Shown: piece by piece, positions 16,110-24,668 of the stretch
How positions within the stretch are numbered: position 1 is the stretch's first letter
How the letters are laid out: every line of letters starts with the position of its first letter
DNA from: Ancylobacter tetraedralis
Lineage (GTDB): Bacteria; Pseudomonadota; Alphaproteobacteria; Rhizobiales; Xanthobacteraceae
Direction: 5' to 3'
Length of the DNA stretch: 58,148 nucleotides
Assembly: GCF_014195655.1 (NCBI RefSeq)
Contig: NZ_JACICD010000017.1
Span: 1 to 58,148 of the forward strand
Position numbers and translations under genes: made by a program
Notes under the pieces: model-generated
What the model was told of the DNA's origin: nothing
Seen by the model: only the letters and a program-made list of their open reading frames with translations
The model's database searches: none

Positions 16110-18099
16110 GACGACATCGGCTGCCGGCTCCCGGCGCGTGGGAGGAACCGGCATTCTCCTGCTCTGTCTGGCCATCGCAGGAGCGGTGGTGAGCACTCAC
16201 ACGCTGTCGGGCATTCTGCCGCCCCAGCTATGGTGGCAGGCCATCGGGCATCCTGGCGACGATGTGCCGACGCTGATCTTCACCGATGCTGCCCTGCCGC
16301 GCATCGTCGTCGCGTGGTGCGCGGGCGCGGCACTCGGGCTCGCCGGCGTGCTGCTGCAGGCCGCCCTGCGCAACCCCATGGCCGACACGACGACGCTGGG
16401 CACGGGGTCCGGCGCCTATCTCGCTCTCGCCGCCTGTTCGATCTATGCGCCCACCTTTCTCGAACACGGCCAAGGCTGGGTCGCGCTCGCCGGTTCCGTA
16501 ACGGCCGGCGCGATCGTGCTCGCCATTGGGCGCGGGGTCGGCTTCACGCCGATCACGGTCATCCTCGCCGGTCTCACGCTGAACCTGCTCTGTGGCTCGC
16601 TCGGCGCCGCACTCACCATCCTGAATCATGAGACGCTGAACGCGCTCTTCGTCTGGCAGGGCGGCTCGCTGGCGCAGAACGGATGGGGTGGCGCCGCCAC
16701 GCTGGCCCCGCTCGTCGCGCTGGGCGGAATGGTTTGCGCGCTCGTCGCGCGGCCACTTGCCATTCTCGATCTCGGCGACGAGCATGCCCGCGCCGTCGGC
16801 ATTCCGGCCGGTCTCATCCGGTTGCTGGCCACCGGACTTGCGATCGCGCTCGGCGCCTTCACCGTCAGCGCCGTCGGCGTGATCGGTTTCATCGGACTTG
16901 CCGCCGGTCATCTCGCGCGCCACACCGGCGCCCGGACGCTCACGCAGAGGCTGCTCTGGGCCCCCGCTATCGGCGCCGCGCTGCTCTGGCTGATCGACCA
17001 GATCGTCCAGCAGGCCGGCGTCCTTCGCAGCGGATTGCCGACCGGCAGCGCGGCGGCGTTGCTTGGCGCGCCGCTGCTGCTGTGGATCATGATGCGGCTG
17101 CGCCATGTCGAGGTCGCCCCGCCGCGCGGCGTTCCGGAGGACGGGTTCCGCACGCGGCGTCCTTTCGCCATAGCCGGCCTTCTGGTCGGCCTGCTCGGCA
17201 CGATTTACGTGCTGGCACTGGTGTTCGGCCGGAATGCGGATGGGTGGGGCCTACTCAGCCCGGCCACGGCGCCGGACGTTCTGATATGGCGTGCGCCGCG
17301 TGTCGGGGCTGCGCTCGCCGCCGGTGTGCTTCTGGCCGTCGCCGGAACCGTGATGCAGCGCATGACCGGGAATCCGATGGCCAGCCCGGAGATGCTGGGC
17401 GTCTCCTCCGGCGCCGCATTGGGCGTCATCGCCCTGCTCTATGTCCTGCCAGGGTTTCACCGGCCCGCAATGATGCTGGCGGCGTTCGCCGGCGCGGCGG
17501 GCACGCTCGGTGTCGTCGTCGCCGTCAACTGGCGCTGGCACGTCGCGCCGGAGCGCCTGCTGCTCGCCGGCGTCGCGCTGGCGACACTGTTCGGCGGCAT
17601 TGCCGCGGTGATGTTGATGGGAGGAGATCCACGCACCGCCATGCTGCTGGCCTGGATGTCCGGCTCGACCTATTGGGCCACCGCATCCGACGCGTCGACA
17701 GCGATCGCCCTGGCCCTGGCGACGCTGCTCGCCGCGATGCTGAGCTTCCGCTGGCTCGAGCTTCTGCCGCTGGGGGCGACGGCTCGCTCGCTCGGCGTGG
17801 ATGCGCCGCGCAGCCGCCTCGTGCTGCTCGCCATCGCTGCCGCGGCCACGGCTTCCGCCACTCTCGTCGTCGGGCCGCTGAGCTTCGTCGGCCTGATGGC
17901 GCCGCACATCGCACAGCGCCTCGGCATGAGGCGCGCACTTCATCAGCTGGTTGCCGCCGCCGCCATTGGCGGCTCGCTGCTGCTGACGGCGGATTGGGCC
18001 GGACGCACGCTGCTCTTTCCCTGGCAGATGCCGGCGGGACTGGTCAGTGCGGTGTTCGGCGGGCCGCTTTTCCTGCTTCTGCTCCTGGGCCGCCGATGA
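16090..18099 (+). CDS. fhuB: Fused Fe3+-siderophore permease, FhuB-like
   Basis: This protein of about 669 residues consists of two FecCD-type permease halves in one chain, the layout specific to FhuB. Each half has about ten helices and a conserved coupling loop. Half one contains LAGVLLQAALRNPMADTTTL and ends near residue 330. Half two begins around GLLVGLLGTIYVLALVFGRN and contains AGTVMQRMTGNPMASPEMLG and LSFVGLMAPHIAQRLGM. It moves ferric hydroxamate across the inner membrane and needs a FhuC ATPase. The only candidate here is the broken gene at 19778. Starts at 16081, 16090 and 16102 are all possible. The stop overlaps the next start (ATGA). Confidence 0.92.
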   Translation: MATAMGETTSAAGSRRVGGTGILLLCLAIAGAVVSTHTLSGILPPQLWWQAIGHPGDDVPTLIFTDAALPRIVVAWCAGAALGLAGVLLQAALRNPMADTTTLGTGSGAYLALAACSIYAPTFLEHGQGWVALAGSVTAGAIVLAIGRGVGFTPITVILAGLTLNLLCGSLGAALTILNHETLNALFVWQGGSLAQNGWGGAATLAPLVALGGMVCALVARPLAILDLGDEHARAVGIPAGLIRLLATGLAIALGAFTVSAVGVIGFIGLAAGHLARHTGARTLTQRLLWAPAIGAALLWLIDQIVQQAGVLRSGLPTGSAAALLGAPLLLWIMMRLRHVEVAPPRGVPEDGFRTRRPFAIAGLLVGLLGTIYVLALVFGRNADGWGLLSPATAPDVLIWRAPRVGAALAAGVLLAVAGTVMQRMTGNPMASPEMLGVSSGAALGVIALLYVLPGFHRPAMMLAAFAGAAGTLGVVVAVNWRWHVAPERLLLAGVALATLFGGIAAVMLMGGDPRTAMLLAWMSGSTYWATASDASTAIALALATLLAAMLSFRWLELLPLGATARSLGVDAPRSRLVLLAIAAAATASATLVVGPLSFVGLMAPHIAQRLGMRRALHQLVAAAAIGGSLLLTADWAGRTLLFPWQMPAGLVSAVFGGPLFLLLLLGRR

Positions 18100-19763
18100 C
18101 GCCGAACGCCTCGTACCCGCTGCTCGGCAGCGCCCTCCGCCTGCTGAGGCCCTTTTGGCGTCTCGCGCTGGCGGCGACGTTGAGCGGCATGGCGAGCGGC
18201 CTTGCGACCGCGTGGTTGCTCGCCAGCATCAACGAGGCGCTGCATTTCGAGCTCGGCACCACGCCGGCCCTGCTGCTGGGTTTCGCTGGCCTCTGCCTCA
18301 TAGCCGTGGCCGGCGAGGTCGCCTCCGATCTCGGCAACAGCTATGTCGGCCAACAGGCCGTCGCAGCGCTGCGCACCGAACTCACCGACCGCATCCTAAG
18401 CGCGCCCATCGATCGGATCGAGCGCTTCCGCACGCATCGCATCACCGCAGTGCTGAACCACGATGTCGAGGTGCTCAGCAACTTCACCTTCGCCTTCTCC
18501 AGCCTGGCGATCGCCTTGGCGGTGACGCTGGGCGGCCTCGCCTATCTCGTCATTCTGTCGCCCGTCATGTCGTTGATCGCCGCCATCGCGCTGGCGCTAG
18601 GCATGAGCGTGCATATGCGGGCGCGCAACAGGGGCCGCAGCGGTTTCGACGTCGCGCGGCGACTGCAGGATGAGCTGCAGCAGCATTACCGCGCCATCTC
18701 GGACGGAGCGAAGGAGTTGCGGATCAGCCGCCCGCGCCGCCGGCATATGCGCGAGGTTCGGCTCGGCGGCACCATTGCCGGCATACGCGACCAGCGCATC
18801 CGGGCCATGCGAACCTACATGTCGGCCAACGCCTTCGGCTCGATCCTGTTCTTCCTGGTCATCGGCCTCCTGCTCGCCCTGCAGTTCCGCTTCGCAATTC
18901 CCGCGGAAGTGCTCTCCGGCTTCGTGCTCGTGCTGCTCTACATCAAGGGGCCGCTGCAGCAGTTGGTCGGCGCATTGCCAGCGATCGGCCAGGCGCAGGT
19001 CGCGCTCCACAATATCGCCGCTCTCGAACAGGCTTTCGCCAACCCGGAAGACGGATTGCTCGCGCCAGCAACGTCCATCCCGGCGATGAAAAGGATCGAG
19101 CTCGCGGGAGTGACCTACGGCTTTCCGGCGGAGGACGGCCTGTCCTTCCATCTCGGGCCGATCGATCTCACACTCGATGCGGGCGAAATCCTGTTCATCG
19201 TCGGGGAGAACGGCTCGGGCAAGACCACGCTGGTGAAGCTGCTGCTCGGGCTCTACGAGCCGCGCGACGGGGCCATCCGGCTCGACGAAAAGGATATCAC
19301 GGCGGCCAGCCGGGACGACTATCGCCAGCTCTTTTCTACCGTGTTCGCCGACTACTTCCTGTTCGACGAGGTGATCGATTCCGTCGATGAGCGCGATCTG
19401 GCGCGCCACCTCGAGCGGCTCGAACTCACCGGCAAGCTGGCGATCCGCGAGGGCCGCTTTACGACGACGGATCTGTCGACCGGCCAGCGCAAGCGCCTCG
19501 CCTTGCTGCTGGCCTATCTGGAGCAGCGCCCGGTCGTCGTCTTCGACGAATGGGCTGCCGATCAGGATCCCACCTTCCGCCGCGTCTTCTACACCGAGTT
19601 ACTCAGCGAGTTGCGCGCGCAGGGCAAGACGGTGGTCGTGATCAGCCATGACGACCGCTATTTCCGCTCCACCGACCGTCTGGTCCTCATGAAGGAAGGG
19701 CGGATCGTCGAAATTCGGCGCGGCGAAGAAGCAATCGGCATTGCCGAGCGCGGCGATGCCTGA
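18096..19763 (+). CDS. Cyclic-peptide/siderophore-type ABC exporter, PvdE/SyrD-like
   Basis: This 555-residue fused membrane-ATPase half exporter has a membrane domain with about six helices (residues 15-315; LALAATLSGMASGLATAWLL first). The nucleotide-binding domain has Walker A IVGENGSGKTTLVKLLLG, a signature in the form LSTGQRKRLALLLAYLE, and Walker B PVVVFDEWAADQDP. The short LSTGQ signature and DEWAADQDP are characteristic of the PvdE/SyrD cyclic-peptide transporter family, which exports siderophore precursors or lipopeptides. It overlaps fhuB by four bases, so import and export components are translationally coupled. No peptide synthetase lies nearby, so the cargo could be a used or modified siderophore. 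Confidence 0.9.
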   Translation: MTPNASYPLLGSALRLLRPFWRLALAATLSGMASGLATAWLLASINEALHFELGTTPALLLGFAGLCLIAVAGEVASDLGNSYVGQQAVAALRTELTDRILSAPIDRIERFRTHRITAVLNHDVEVLSNFTFAFSSLAIALAVTLGGLAYLVILSPVMSLIAAIALALGMSVHMRARNRGRSGFDVARRLQDELQQHYRAISDGAKELRISRPRRRHMREVRLGGTIAGIRDQRIRAMRTYMSANAFGSILFFLVIGLLLALQFRFAIPAEVLSGFVLVLLYIKGPLQQLVGALPAIGQAQVALHNIAALEQAFANPEDGLLAPATSIPAMKRIELAGVTYGFPAEDGLSFHLGPIDLTLDAGEILFIVGENGSGKTTLVKLLLGLYEPRDGAIRLDEKDITAASRDDYRQLFSTVFADYFLFDEVIDSVDERDLARHLERLELTGKLAIREGRFTTTDLSTGQRKRLALLLAYLEQRPVVVFDEWAADQDPTFRRVFYTELLSELRAQGKTVVVISHDDRYFRSTDRLVLMKEGRIVEIRRGEEAIGIAERGDA

Positions 19764-19777
19764 TCCGTCATTCATCC

Positions 19778-20182
19778 GCCGACAGGCTGGTCGACATGCG
19801 GTCGGGCGGCGAGGGTCAGCGCGCTTGGTTGGCGATGATGGTCGCTCCGGACGCCGAATGCGTGCTTCTCGACGAGCCGAACGGAGCGCTCGATCTTGCA
19901 CATCCGATCGATGCGATGGCCCTCGTACAGAACCTCTGTCGTTGGCGAGGCATCGGCGCGATCGTCGTCCTCCACGACATCAACCTGGCCGCCCGCTTTT
20001 GCGACGAGATTCTGGCATTGCGCGCCGGTAGGCTCCTCGCCATGGGCTTCGCGCGGCAGGTGGCGAACCGGGTGATCTTCATGGATGCCGGCCAGATCAT
20101 CGAGATGAACGAGCCCGAGGCATTCTTCTCCAACCCGCAGCACGAGCGCACCAAGCTGTTCCTCAGCCAGATCCTGCACTGA
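19778..20182 (+). pseudogene. Chimeric, truncated FhuC-like ABC ATPase
   Basis: The in-frame fragment begins at the C-terminal side of the ABC signature (DRLVDMRSGGEGQRAW). It continues through Walker B (AECVLLDEPNGALDLAHP) and the switch segment VLHDINLAARFCDEILALRA, all in FhuC/FepC style. The Walker A half is absent. At about 20042 it changes to MGFARQVANRVIF, then NEPEAFF and ends HERTKLFLSQILH. That tail belongs to amino-acid importer ATPases of the AapP/GlnQ type, which repeats the post-switch region instead of replacing it. A protein without Walker A cannot hydrolyse ATP, so this is a recombination remnant. It directly follows the exporter gene. Confidence 0.85.
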
Positions 20183-20223
20183 GGGGAGGGGGTGGGGAGT
20201 TCTCCGCCCTGCAACCGTGGCGC

Positions 20224-20271
20224 CCCTCTCCGACCCACCCATTGGGCCAGCTCGGCCCAATGGGGAGAGGG
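20224..20271. repeat. REP-like palindrome
   Basis: Nested inverted repeats are present: CCCTCTCC (20224-20231) pairs with GGAGAGGG (20264-20271), and CCCATTGGGCC (20238-20248) pairs exactly with GGCCCAATGGG (20254-20264) around a 5-base loop. This looks like the dispersed intergenic palindromes of Hyphomicrobiales and may stabilise the 3-prime end of the upstream transcript. Confidence 0.6.
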
Positions 20272-20284
20272 AAAAGATGCGACT

Positions 20285-20315
20285 GCCGGGCTGCGACACG
20301 CGGCCCGGCCGTTTT
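20285..20315 (+). terminator. Rho-independent terminator of the siderophore operon
   Basis: An 11-bp stem GCCGGGCTGCG / CGCGGCCCGGC (one G-T pair) with a 3-base loop is followed by GTTTT. It lies between the ATPase remnant and the convergent sulfurtransferase gene. Confidence 0.75.
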
Positions 20316-20340
20316 CATATGCGCGAATTATCGGGCGAGC

Positions 20341-21186
20341 TCAGGCCGGCCCGATCGCCGCGGGCTGGTCGGAAGAGCCCCATTCGGTCCACGAGCCGTC
20401 ATAAAGCGCGACGGGCGGCATGCCGAGCGAATCGAGCGCGAACCAGAGGATCGCCGCCGTCACGCCGGAGCCGCAGCTGGTGATCACCGGCTTGGAACTG
20501 TCGATGCCGGCCGCCTCGACGGCGGCGCGGATGGTCGCCGCATCGGCCAGCCGGCCGTCCTTCACCACCTCTGAGAATGGCAGGTTGCGGGCGCCGGGAA
20601 TATGGCCTGGCCGAACGCCGGCGCGCGGCTCCGGGGCTTCGCCGCGAAAGCGCTCCGGCGCGCGGGCGTCCAGCACTTGCACGCTGCCGATGGCAAGGCG
20701 ATGGGCCACCTGCTCGATGGTGGCGACCCGGTCGGGCTCCAGCCGTGCGTCGAAGCGGGCAGGGGCCGGCGTCGAGGCGCCGGTCTCGGTCGGGCGACCT
20801 TCCGCCAGCCATTTCGGCAGTCCGCCATCGAGGATGAACACGTTGCGCGCGCCAAACACGCCAAGCGTCCACCACACGCGCGGCGCCGAGAAAAGCCCGG
20901 CAGAATCGTACACGACAATGCGGGCGTCCCTGGAGATGCCAAGTCCTTCCGCCGCCGTGGCGAAGGCGGCCGCGCTCGGCAGCATGTGCGGCAGGCCGCT
21001 CGTGGTGTCGGCGATGGCGTCGATGTCGAAGAACACCGCGCCGGGAATATGCGCCTTCAGATACTCGTCATAACCCTTTCGTCCGGTGGCGGGCATGTGC
21101 CAGGAGCCGTCGACGATGACGAGGTCCGGCTCGCCCAGATGGCTGGCGAGCCATTCCGTCGAGACGAGGCGTGTGGCGGTGGTCAT
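20341..21186 (-). CDS. sseA: 3-mercaptopyruvate sulfurtransferase
   Basis: This 281-residue protein has two rhodanese domains, as in SseA. The N-terminal inactive domain contains VIVDGSWHMPATGRKGYDEY and HIPGAVFFDIDAIAD. The C-terminal catalytic domain has the loop TSCGSGVTAAIL, whose Cys-Gly-Ser-Gly-Val-Thr motif distinguishes mercaptopyruvate sulfurtransferase from thiosulfate rhodanese. It transfers sulfur from 3-mercaptopyruvate, a cysteine degradation product, to thiols or cyanide. It lies 27 bases after the AlaX-type gene and is third in a cysK-alaX-sseA run on the minus strand. Confidence 0.95.
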   Translation of the reverse strand: MTTATRLVSTEWLASHLGEPDLVIVDGSWHMPATGRKGYDEYLKAHIPGAVFFDIDAIADTTSGLPHMLPSAAAFATAAEGLGISRDARIVVYDSAGLFSAPRVWWTLGVFGARNVFILDGGLPKWLAEGRPTETGASTPAPARFDARLEPDRVATIEQVAHRLAIGSVQVLDARAPERFRGEAPEPRAGVRPGHIPGARNLPFSEVVKDGRLADAATIRAAVEAAGIDSSKPVITSCGSGVTAAILWFALDSLGMPPVALYDGSWTEWGSSDQPAAIGPA

Positions 21187-21213
21187 GGCATTGCTCCGGA
21201 TGTCGGACGGCGT

Positions 21214-21930
21214 TCAGGCCCAGCTCACCCGCACCCGGCGGTTCTGCTGACCCTTTTTCTCGATCTTCGTCACCTGCGCGGCGCCGATCTCCGTGAGGCT
21301 GCGCACATGCGTGCCGCCGCAGGGCTGCAGATCAAGACCGGCAATCTCCACCAGCCGCACGCGCCCGGTGCCGAGCGGCGGCTTGACCGACATGGTCTTG
21401 ACCAGGCCGGGATTGGCGAGGAGTTCGTCGTCGCTGATCCAGCGCTCGCTTACCGCTGCACCGGTGGCGATCATCTCGGCCAGCTGCGCGGTGATGGCGT
21501 CCTTGTCCAGCCCGCCATCGGGAATGTCGAAATCGAGCCGGCCTTCATCCTCGCCGATCGAGCCGCCCGTCACCGGATAGGGCAGGGCGACCGAGAGCAG
21601 GTGCAGCAGCGTGTGCATGCGCATGCGACGGTGGCGGACCGACCAGTCGAGCCTCACGCGCACCGCCTCGCCCGGCTCGGGCAGCGCCCCGCCCGGGGTG
21701 GCGGGCACGTGGATCACGTCGCTCTTTTCGGGCCCGTAAATGGCGGTGCCGATGGCGATCTCGCCCCCGCCGGGCCGCACCAGCACGCCCTTGTCGCCAG
21801 GCTGGCCGCCGGCGGCGGCGTAGAACACCGTGCGGTCGAGCACGATGCCGCCCTCGGGCGTGATGCCGGTGACGACGGCGGTCGTCTCCGGCTGGTAGGC
21901 GTCGTCGCGGAAGAGAAGGATCGTTGCCAT
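21214..21930 (-). CDS. alaX: Alanyl-tRNA editing protein, AlaX type
   Basis: This 238-residue free-standing relative of the alanyl-tRNA synthetase editing domain shows the zinc motifs HTLLH (in MRMHTLLHLLS) and CGGTH (in LQPCGGTHVRS). The N-terminal part (FYAAAGGQPGDKGVL) is the small barrel domain of AlaX-M proteins. It hydrolyses mischarged Ser- or Gly-tRNA-Ala in the cytoplasm. Its ATG abuts the cysK stop codon exactly, so the two are probably cotranslated, an unusual partner for a tRNA proofreading enzyme. Confidence 0.92.
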   Translation of the reverse strand: MATILLFRDDAYQPETTAVVTGITPEGGIVLDRTVFYAAAGGQPGDKGVLVRPGGGEIAIGTAIYGPEKSDVIHVPATPGGALPEPGEAVRVRLDWSVRHRRMRMHTLLHLLSVALPYPVTGGSIGEDEGRLDFDIPDGGLDKDAITAQLAEMIATGAAVSERWISDDELLANPGLVKTMSVKPPLGTGRVRLVEIAGLDLQPCGGTHVRSLTEIGAAQVTKIEKKGQQNRRVRVSWA

Positions 21931-22962
21931 TCAGACCAGAACGTTGGGGATCTCGACATGGCGCTCCAGCCAGCCCGGCACCGGCAACCCCTTTTCGCGC
22001 AGGAAGGCGGGGTTGAACAGCTTGGACTGGTAGCGCGTGCCGTAGTCGCAGAGCACGGTAACGATGGTGTGGCCCGGACCGAGGTCCTTGGCAAGGCGGA
22101 TCGCCCCGGCGATGTTGATGCCGCTGGAGCCGCCCAGGCACAGGCCCTCATGCTCCAGCAGGTCGAACACGATCTGCACCGCGTCCGCATCGGGGATCTG
22201 GTAGGCGACATCGATCGGCGCGTCTTCCAGATTGGCGGTGATACGCCCCTGGCCGATGCCCTCGGTGATGGAGGAGCCCTCGGATTTCAGCTCGCCCGTG
22301 GTGTAATAGCTGTAGAGCGCGGCGCCGAACGGGTCGGCGAGGGCGATCCGGACCCGCCCGTTGCGCGCCTTCAGCGCCATTGCGGTGCCCGCCAGCGTGC
22401 CGCCCGTGCCGACGGCGCAGACGAATCCGTCCACCTCGCCCCGGGTCTGCTCCCAGATTTCCGGGCCGGTCGTCGCGATATGCGCCTGCCGGTTGGCCAC
22501 ATTGTCGAACTGGTTGGCCCAGACCGCGCCATTCGGCTCGCTGGCCGCGAGCGCCTCGGCCAGCCGGCCGGAGACCTTCACGTAATTGTTCGGGTTGGAA
22601 TAGGGGACCGCCGGCACCTCCACCAGCGTGGCGCCGGCCAGGCGCAGCATGTCCTTCTTTTCCTGGCTCTGCGTGTCGGGGATGACGATGACCGAGCGAT
22701 AGCCGAGCGCATTGCCGACCAGCGCGAGGCCGATGCCGGTATTGCCGGCCGTGCCTTCCACCACCACGCCGCCGGGCTTGAGCTGGCCCTTGGCGACGGC
22801 ATCCTGGATGATGAACAGCGCCGCGCGATCCTTCACCGACTGGCCGGGATTGAGGAATTCGGCCTTGCCGAGAATGGTGCAGCCGGTCGCCTCGGAGGCA
22901 GCCTTGAGCTTGATGAGCGGCGTGTTGCCAATCGCCTCGACGAGACCGTTGCGGATGTCCAT
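21931..22962 (-). CDS. cysK: Cysteine synthase A (O-acetylserine thiol-lyase)
   Basis: This 343-residue PLP enzyme of the cysteine synthase/cystathionine beta-synthase family begins MDIRNGLVEAIGNTPLIKLK. The PLP lysine is in NPGQSVKDRAALF, the substrate loop is GTAGNTGIGLAL (Ala where many have Ser) and the phosphate-binding loop is VGTGGTLAGTA. It makes cysteine from O-acetylserine and sulfide. The start at 22962 gives the normal N-terminus, and longer in-frame sequence is not conserved. It heads the run cysK, alaX, sseA on the minus strand, with the promoter expected just before 22963-23040. Confidence 0.93.
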   Translation of the reverse strand: MDIRNGLVEAIGNTPLIKLKAASEATGCTILGKAEFLNPGQSVKDRAALFIIQDAVAKGQLKPGGVVVEGTAGNTGIGLALVGNALGYRSVIVIPDTQSQEKKDMLRLAGATLVEVPAVPYSNPNNYVKVSGRLAEALAASEPNGAVWANQFDNVANRQAHIATTGPEIWEQTRGEVDGFVCAVGTGGTLAGTAMALKARNGRVRIALADPFGAALYSYYTTGELKSEGSSITEGIGQGRITANLEDAPIDVAYQIPDADAVQIVFDLLEHEGLCLGGSSGINIAGAIRLAKDLGPGHTIVTVLCDYGTRYQSKLFNPAFLREKGLPVPGWLERHVEIPNVLV

Positions 22963-23040
22963 GATCTGTGAATTCGCACACCGTTTTGAAAGGTCGACAA
23001 AACTAGTGGGCCATGTCCGCCTCGGCAACCCGCTTGGGCG

Positions 23041-24501
23041 TCAAACCCCGCGAATGCGGCCATAACGTTCGAGCGCCCGCTCGCGCGCCTCCGCATGATC
23101 GACCATCGGGCGGGGATAGGTCTCGCCGAGCCGCACGCCCGCGCGTGCCAGCACCTCGCCCGGCGCCACCCACGGCTTCTGGATGAAGGCGGCCGGCAGA
23201 GCGGCGAGTTCGGGCACGAAGCGGCGGACATAGGTGCCGTCTGGGTCGAACGTCTCGCCCTGCGTCACCGGGTTGAAAATGCGGAAATAGGGCGCCGCAT
23301 CGGCCCCCGAGCCAGCCACCCACTGCCAGCTGGCGGGATTGCTGGCCGGATCGGCATCCACCAGCGTGTCCCAGAACCACGCCTCGCCCTGCCGCCAGTC
23401 GGTGAGCAGGTGCTTGATGAGGAAGGAGGCGACGACCATGCGCACGCGGTTGTGCATCCATCCGGTCTGCCAGAGCTGGCGCATGCCGGCATCGACGATG
23501 GGATAGCCGGTCTGTCCCCGGCGCCAGGCCCGCGTGGCCTCGGGGTTGGCAGCCCATTCGAACGCGTCGAAGCGCGCGTTGAAATTGGCCTGCGCGAGGT
23601 CGGGGTTGTGGAACAGCAGATGATAGGAGAATTCGCGCCAGTAGATCTCGCTCACGAATTTGCCGGTGTCGCGCGGGCTCACCGTGCCGGCCGCCTCGGC
23701 ATGGCGCAGCGCGGCGCGGATCTGATGCGGGGAGATCTCGCCGAAGCGCAGATGCGGCGAGAGGCGCGAGACGTGATCGAGATCGGGCCGATCGCGCAAC
23801 TCGGCATAGCCCTTGAGCCCCCGGTCGAGGAGGTCTTCCAGCCGCTGCCGTGCGCCCTGTTCTCCCGGCGACCACGCGGCCCGCATTCCGCCGGCCCAGT
23901 CCGGCGCGTGCGGCTCCAGCGACCAATCCGCGAGGGAATCCCCCTTTGAGGCCGCGTCGGCCGGCGCGGGGGCAAACCGCCACGCGCCGTGCGGACGGGC
24001 GAGCGGGCGCAGCGGCAGTGTCGCCGCGTTGCGGTAGAAGGGGGTGAAGACGCGGAACGGGCCGCCGGCCTGTGTGCGCACCGTCCACGGTTCGTGCAGC
24101 AGCGCGCCGTTGAAGCTCTCCACAGCAAGGCCGCGCGCGGTGAGGGCGGCCTTGAGCGCGGTATCGACGGCAATCTCGGCCGCGCCATAGCGCCGGTTCC
24201 AGAACACCGCGCCGGCCCCAAGATCCTGCGCGACCTTCTGCACGACATCTTCGGCCGCGCCGCGCTTCAGGATCAGCCGCCCGCCCTTGGCGGCGATGGC
24301 GGCTTCCAGCGCCGCCAGCGAACGCCCCAGCCACCAGCGGGAGGCACCCCCTATCGGGCGCAGGTTCGGGCTGAACGTGTCCAGTACATAGAGCAGGGCG
24401 AGCGGCCGCCCGCTCGCCAGCGCGGCGTCGAGGGCCGGGTTGTCGTCGAGCCGCAGGTCGTCACGAAACCAGACAAGGGCGGGGGCCGGCGTGGGGGGCA
24501 T
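23041..24501 (-). CDS. phrB: Deoxyribodipyrimidine photolyase
   Basis: This 486-residue class I CPD photolyase has an N-terminal antenna domain (ALVWFRDDLRLDDNPALDAA) and a C-terminal FAD domain. The flavin and DNA contacts are visible: SEIYWREFSYHLLFHNPDL, GYPIVDAGMRQLWQTGWMHN, RVRMVVASFLIKHLLTDWRQ and DADPASNPASWQWVAGSGAD. The electron-transfer tryptophans lie in these segments. It splits cyclobutane pyrimidine dimers with blue light. The start MPPTPAPALVW at 24501 begins one short stretch before the first strand. The gene ends 78 bases before cysK on the same strand but is probably a separate unit. Confidence 0.94.
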   Translation of the reverse strand: MPPTPAPALVWFRDDLRLDDNPALDAALASGRPLALLYVLDTFSPNLRPIGGASRWWLGRSLAALEAAIAAKGGRLILKRGAAEDVVQKVAQDLGAGAVFWNRRYGAAEIAVDTALKAALTARGLAVESFNGALLHEPWTVRTQAGGPFRVFTPFYRNAATLPLRPLARPHGAWRFAPAPADAASKGDSLADWSLEPHAPDWAGGMRAAWSPGEQGARQRLEDLLDRGLKGYAELRDRPDLDHVSRLSPHLRFGEISPHQIRAALRHAEAAGTVSPRDTGKFVSEIYWREFSYHLLFHNPDLAQANFNARFDAFEWAANPEATRAWRRGQTGYPIVDAGMRQLWQTGWMHNRVRMVVASFLIKHLLTDWRQGEAWFWDTLVDADPASNPASWQWVAGSGADAAPYFRIFNPVTQGETFDPDGTYVRRFVPELAALPAAFIQKPWVAPGEVLARAGVRLGETYPRPMVDHAEARERALERYGRIRGV

Positions 24502-24668
24502 GGGTCGCAATCCGCTGGGCTGAGCCGCGGATTTCTCAATCCGCACGGGCTGTGTCGAACACTACGCCGAACCGGCATGGCCGGATGACTCATGCCGCTC
24601 GACAAGTTTTCATGACATGCATAATGAATACGCTGCGGTCGTGTGGCCGCCTCACACCGGAGAGAGCC

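Noticed and set aside
16683..18095. A long open frame running from inside fhuB into the exporter gene, suggesting a giant 1026-residue protein
   Set aside because: The part before 18096 is an Arg/Pro-rich shadow of fhuB, and family similarity starts exactly at the ATG overlapping the fhuB stop.
20224..20271. Large palindrome as the terminator of the siderophore operon
   Set aside because: No T-run follows. The hairpin at 20285 with TTTT is the better terminator, so this was called a REP-like repeat.
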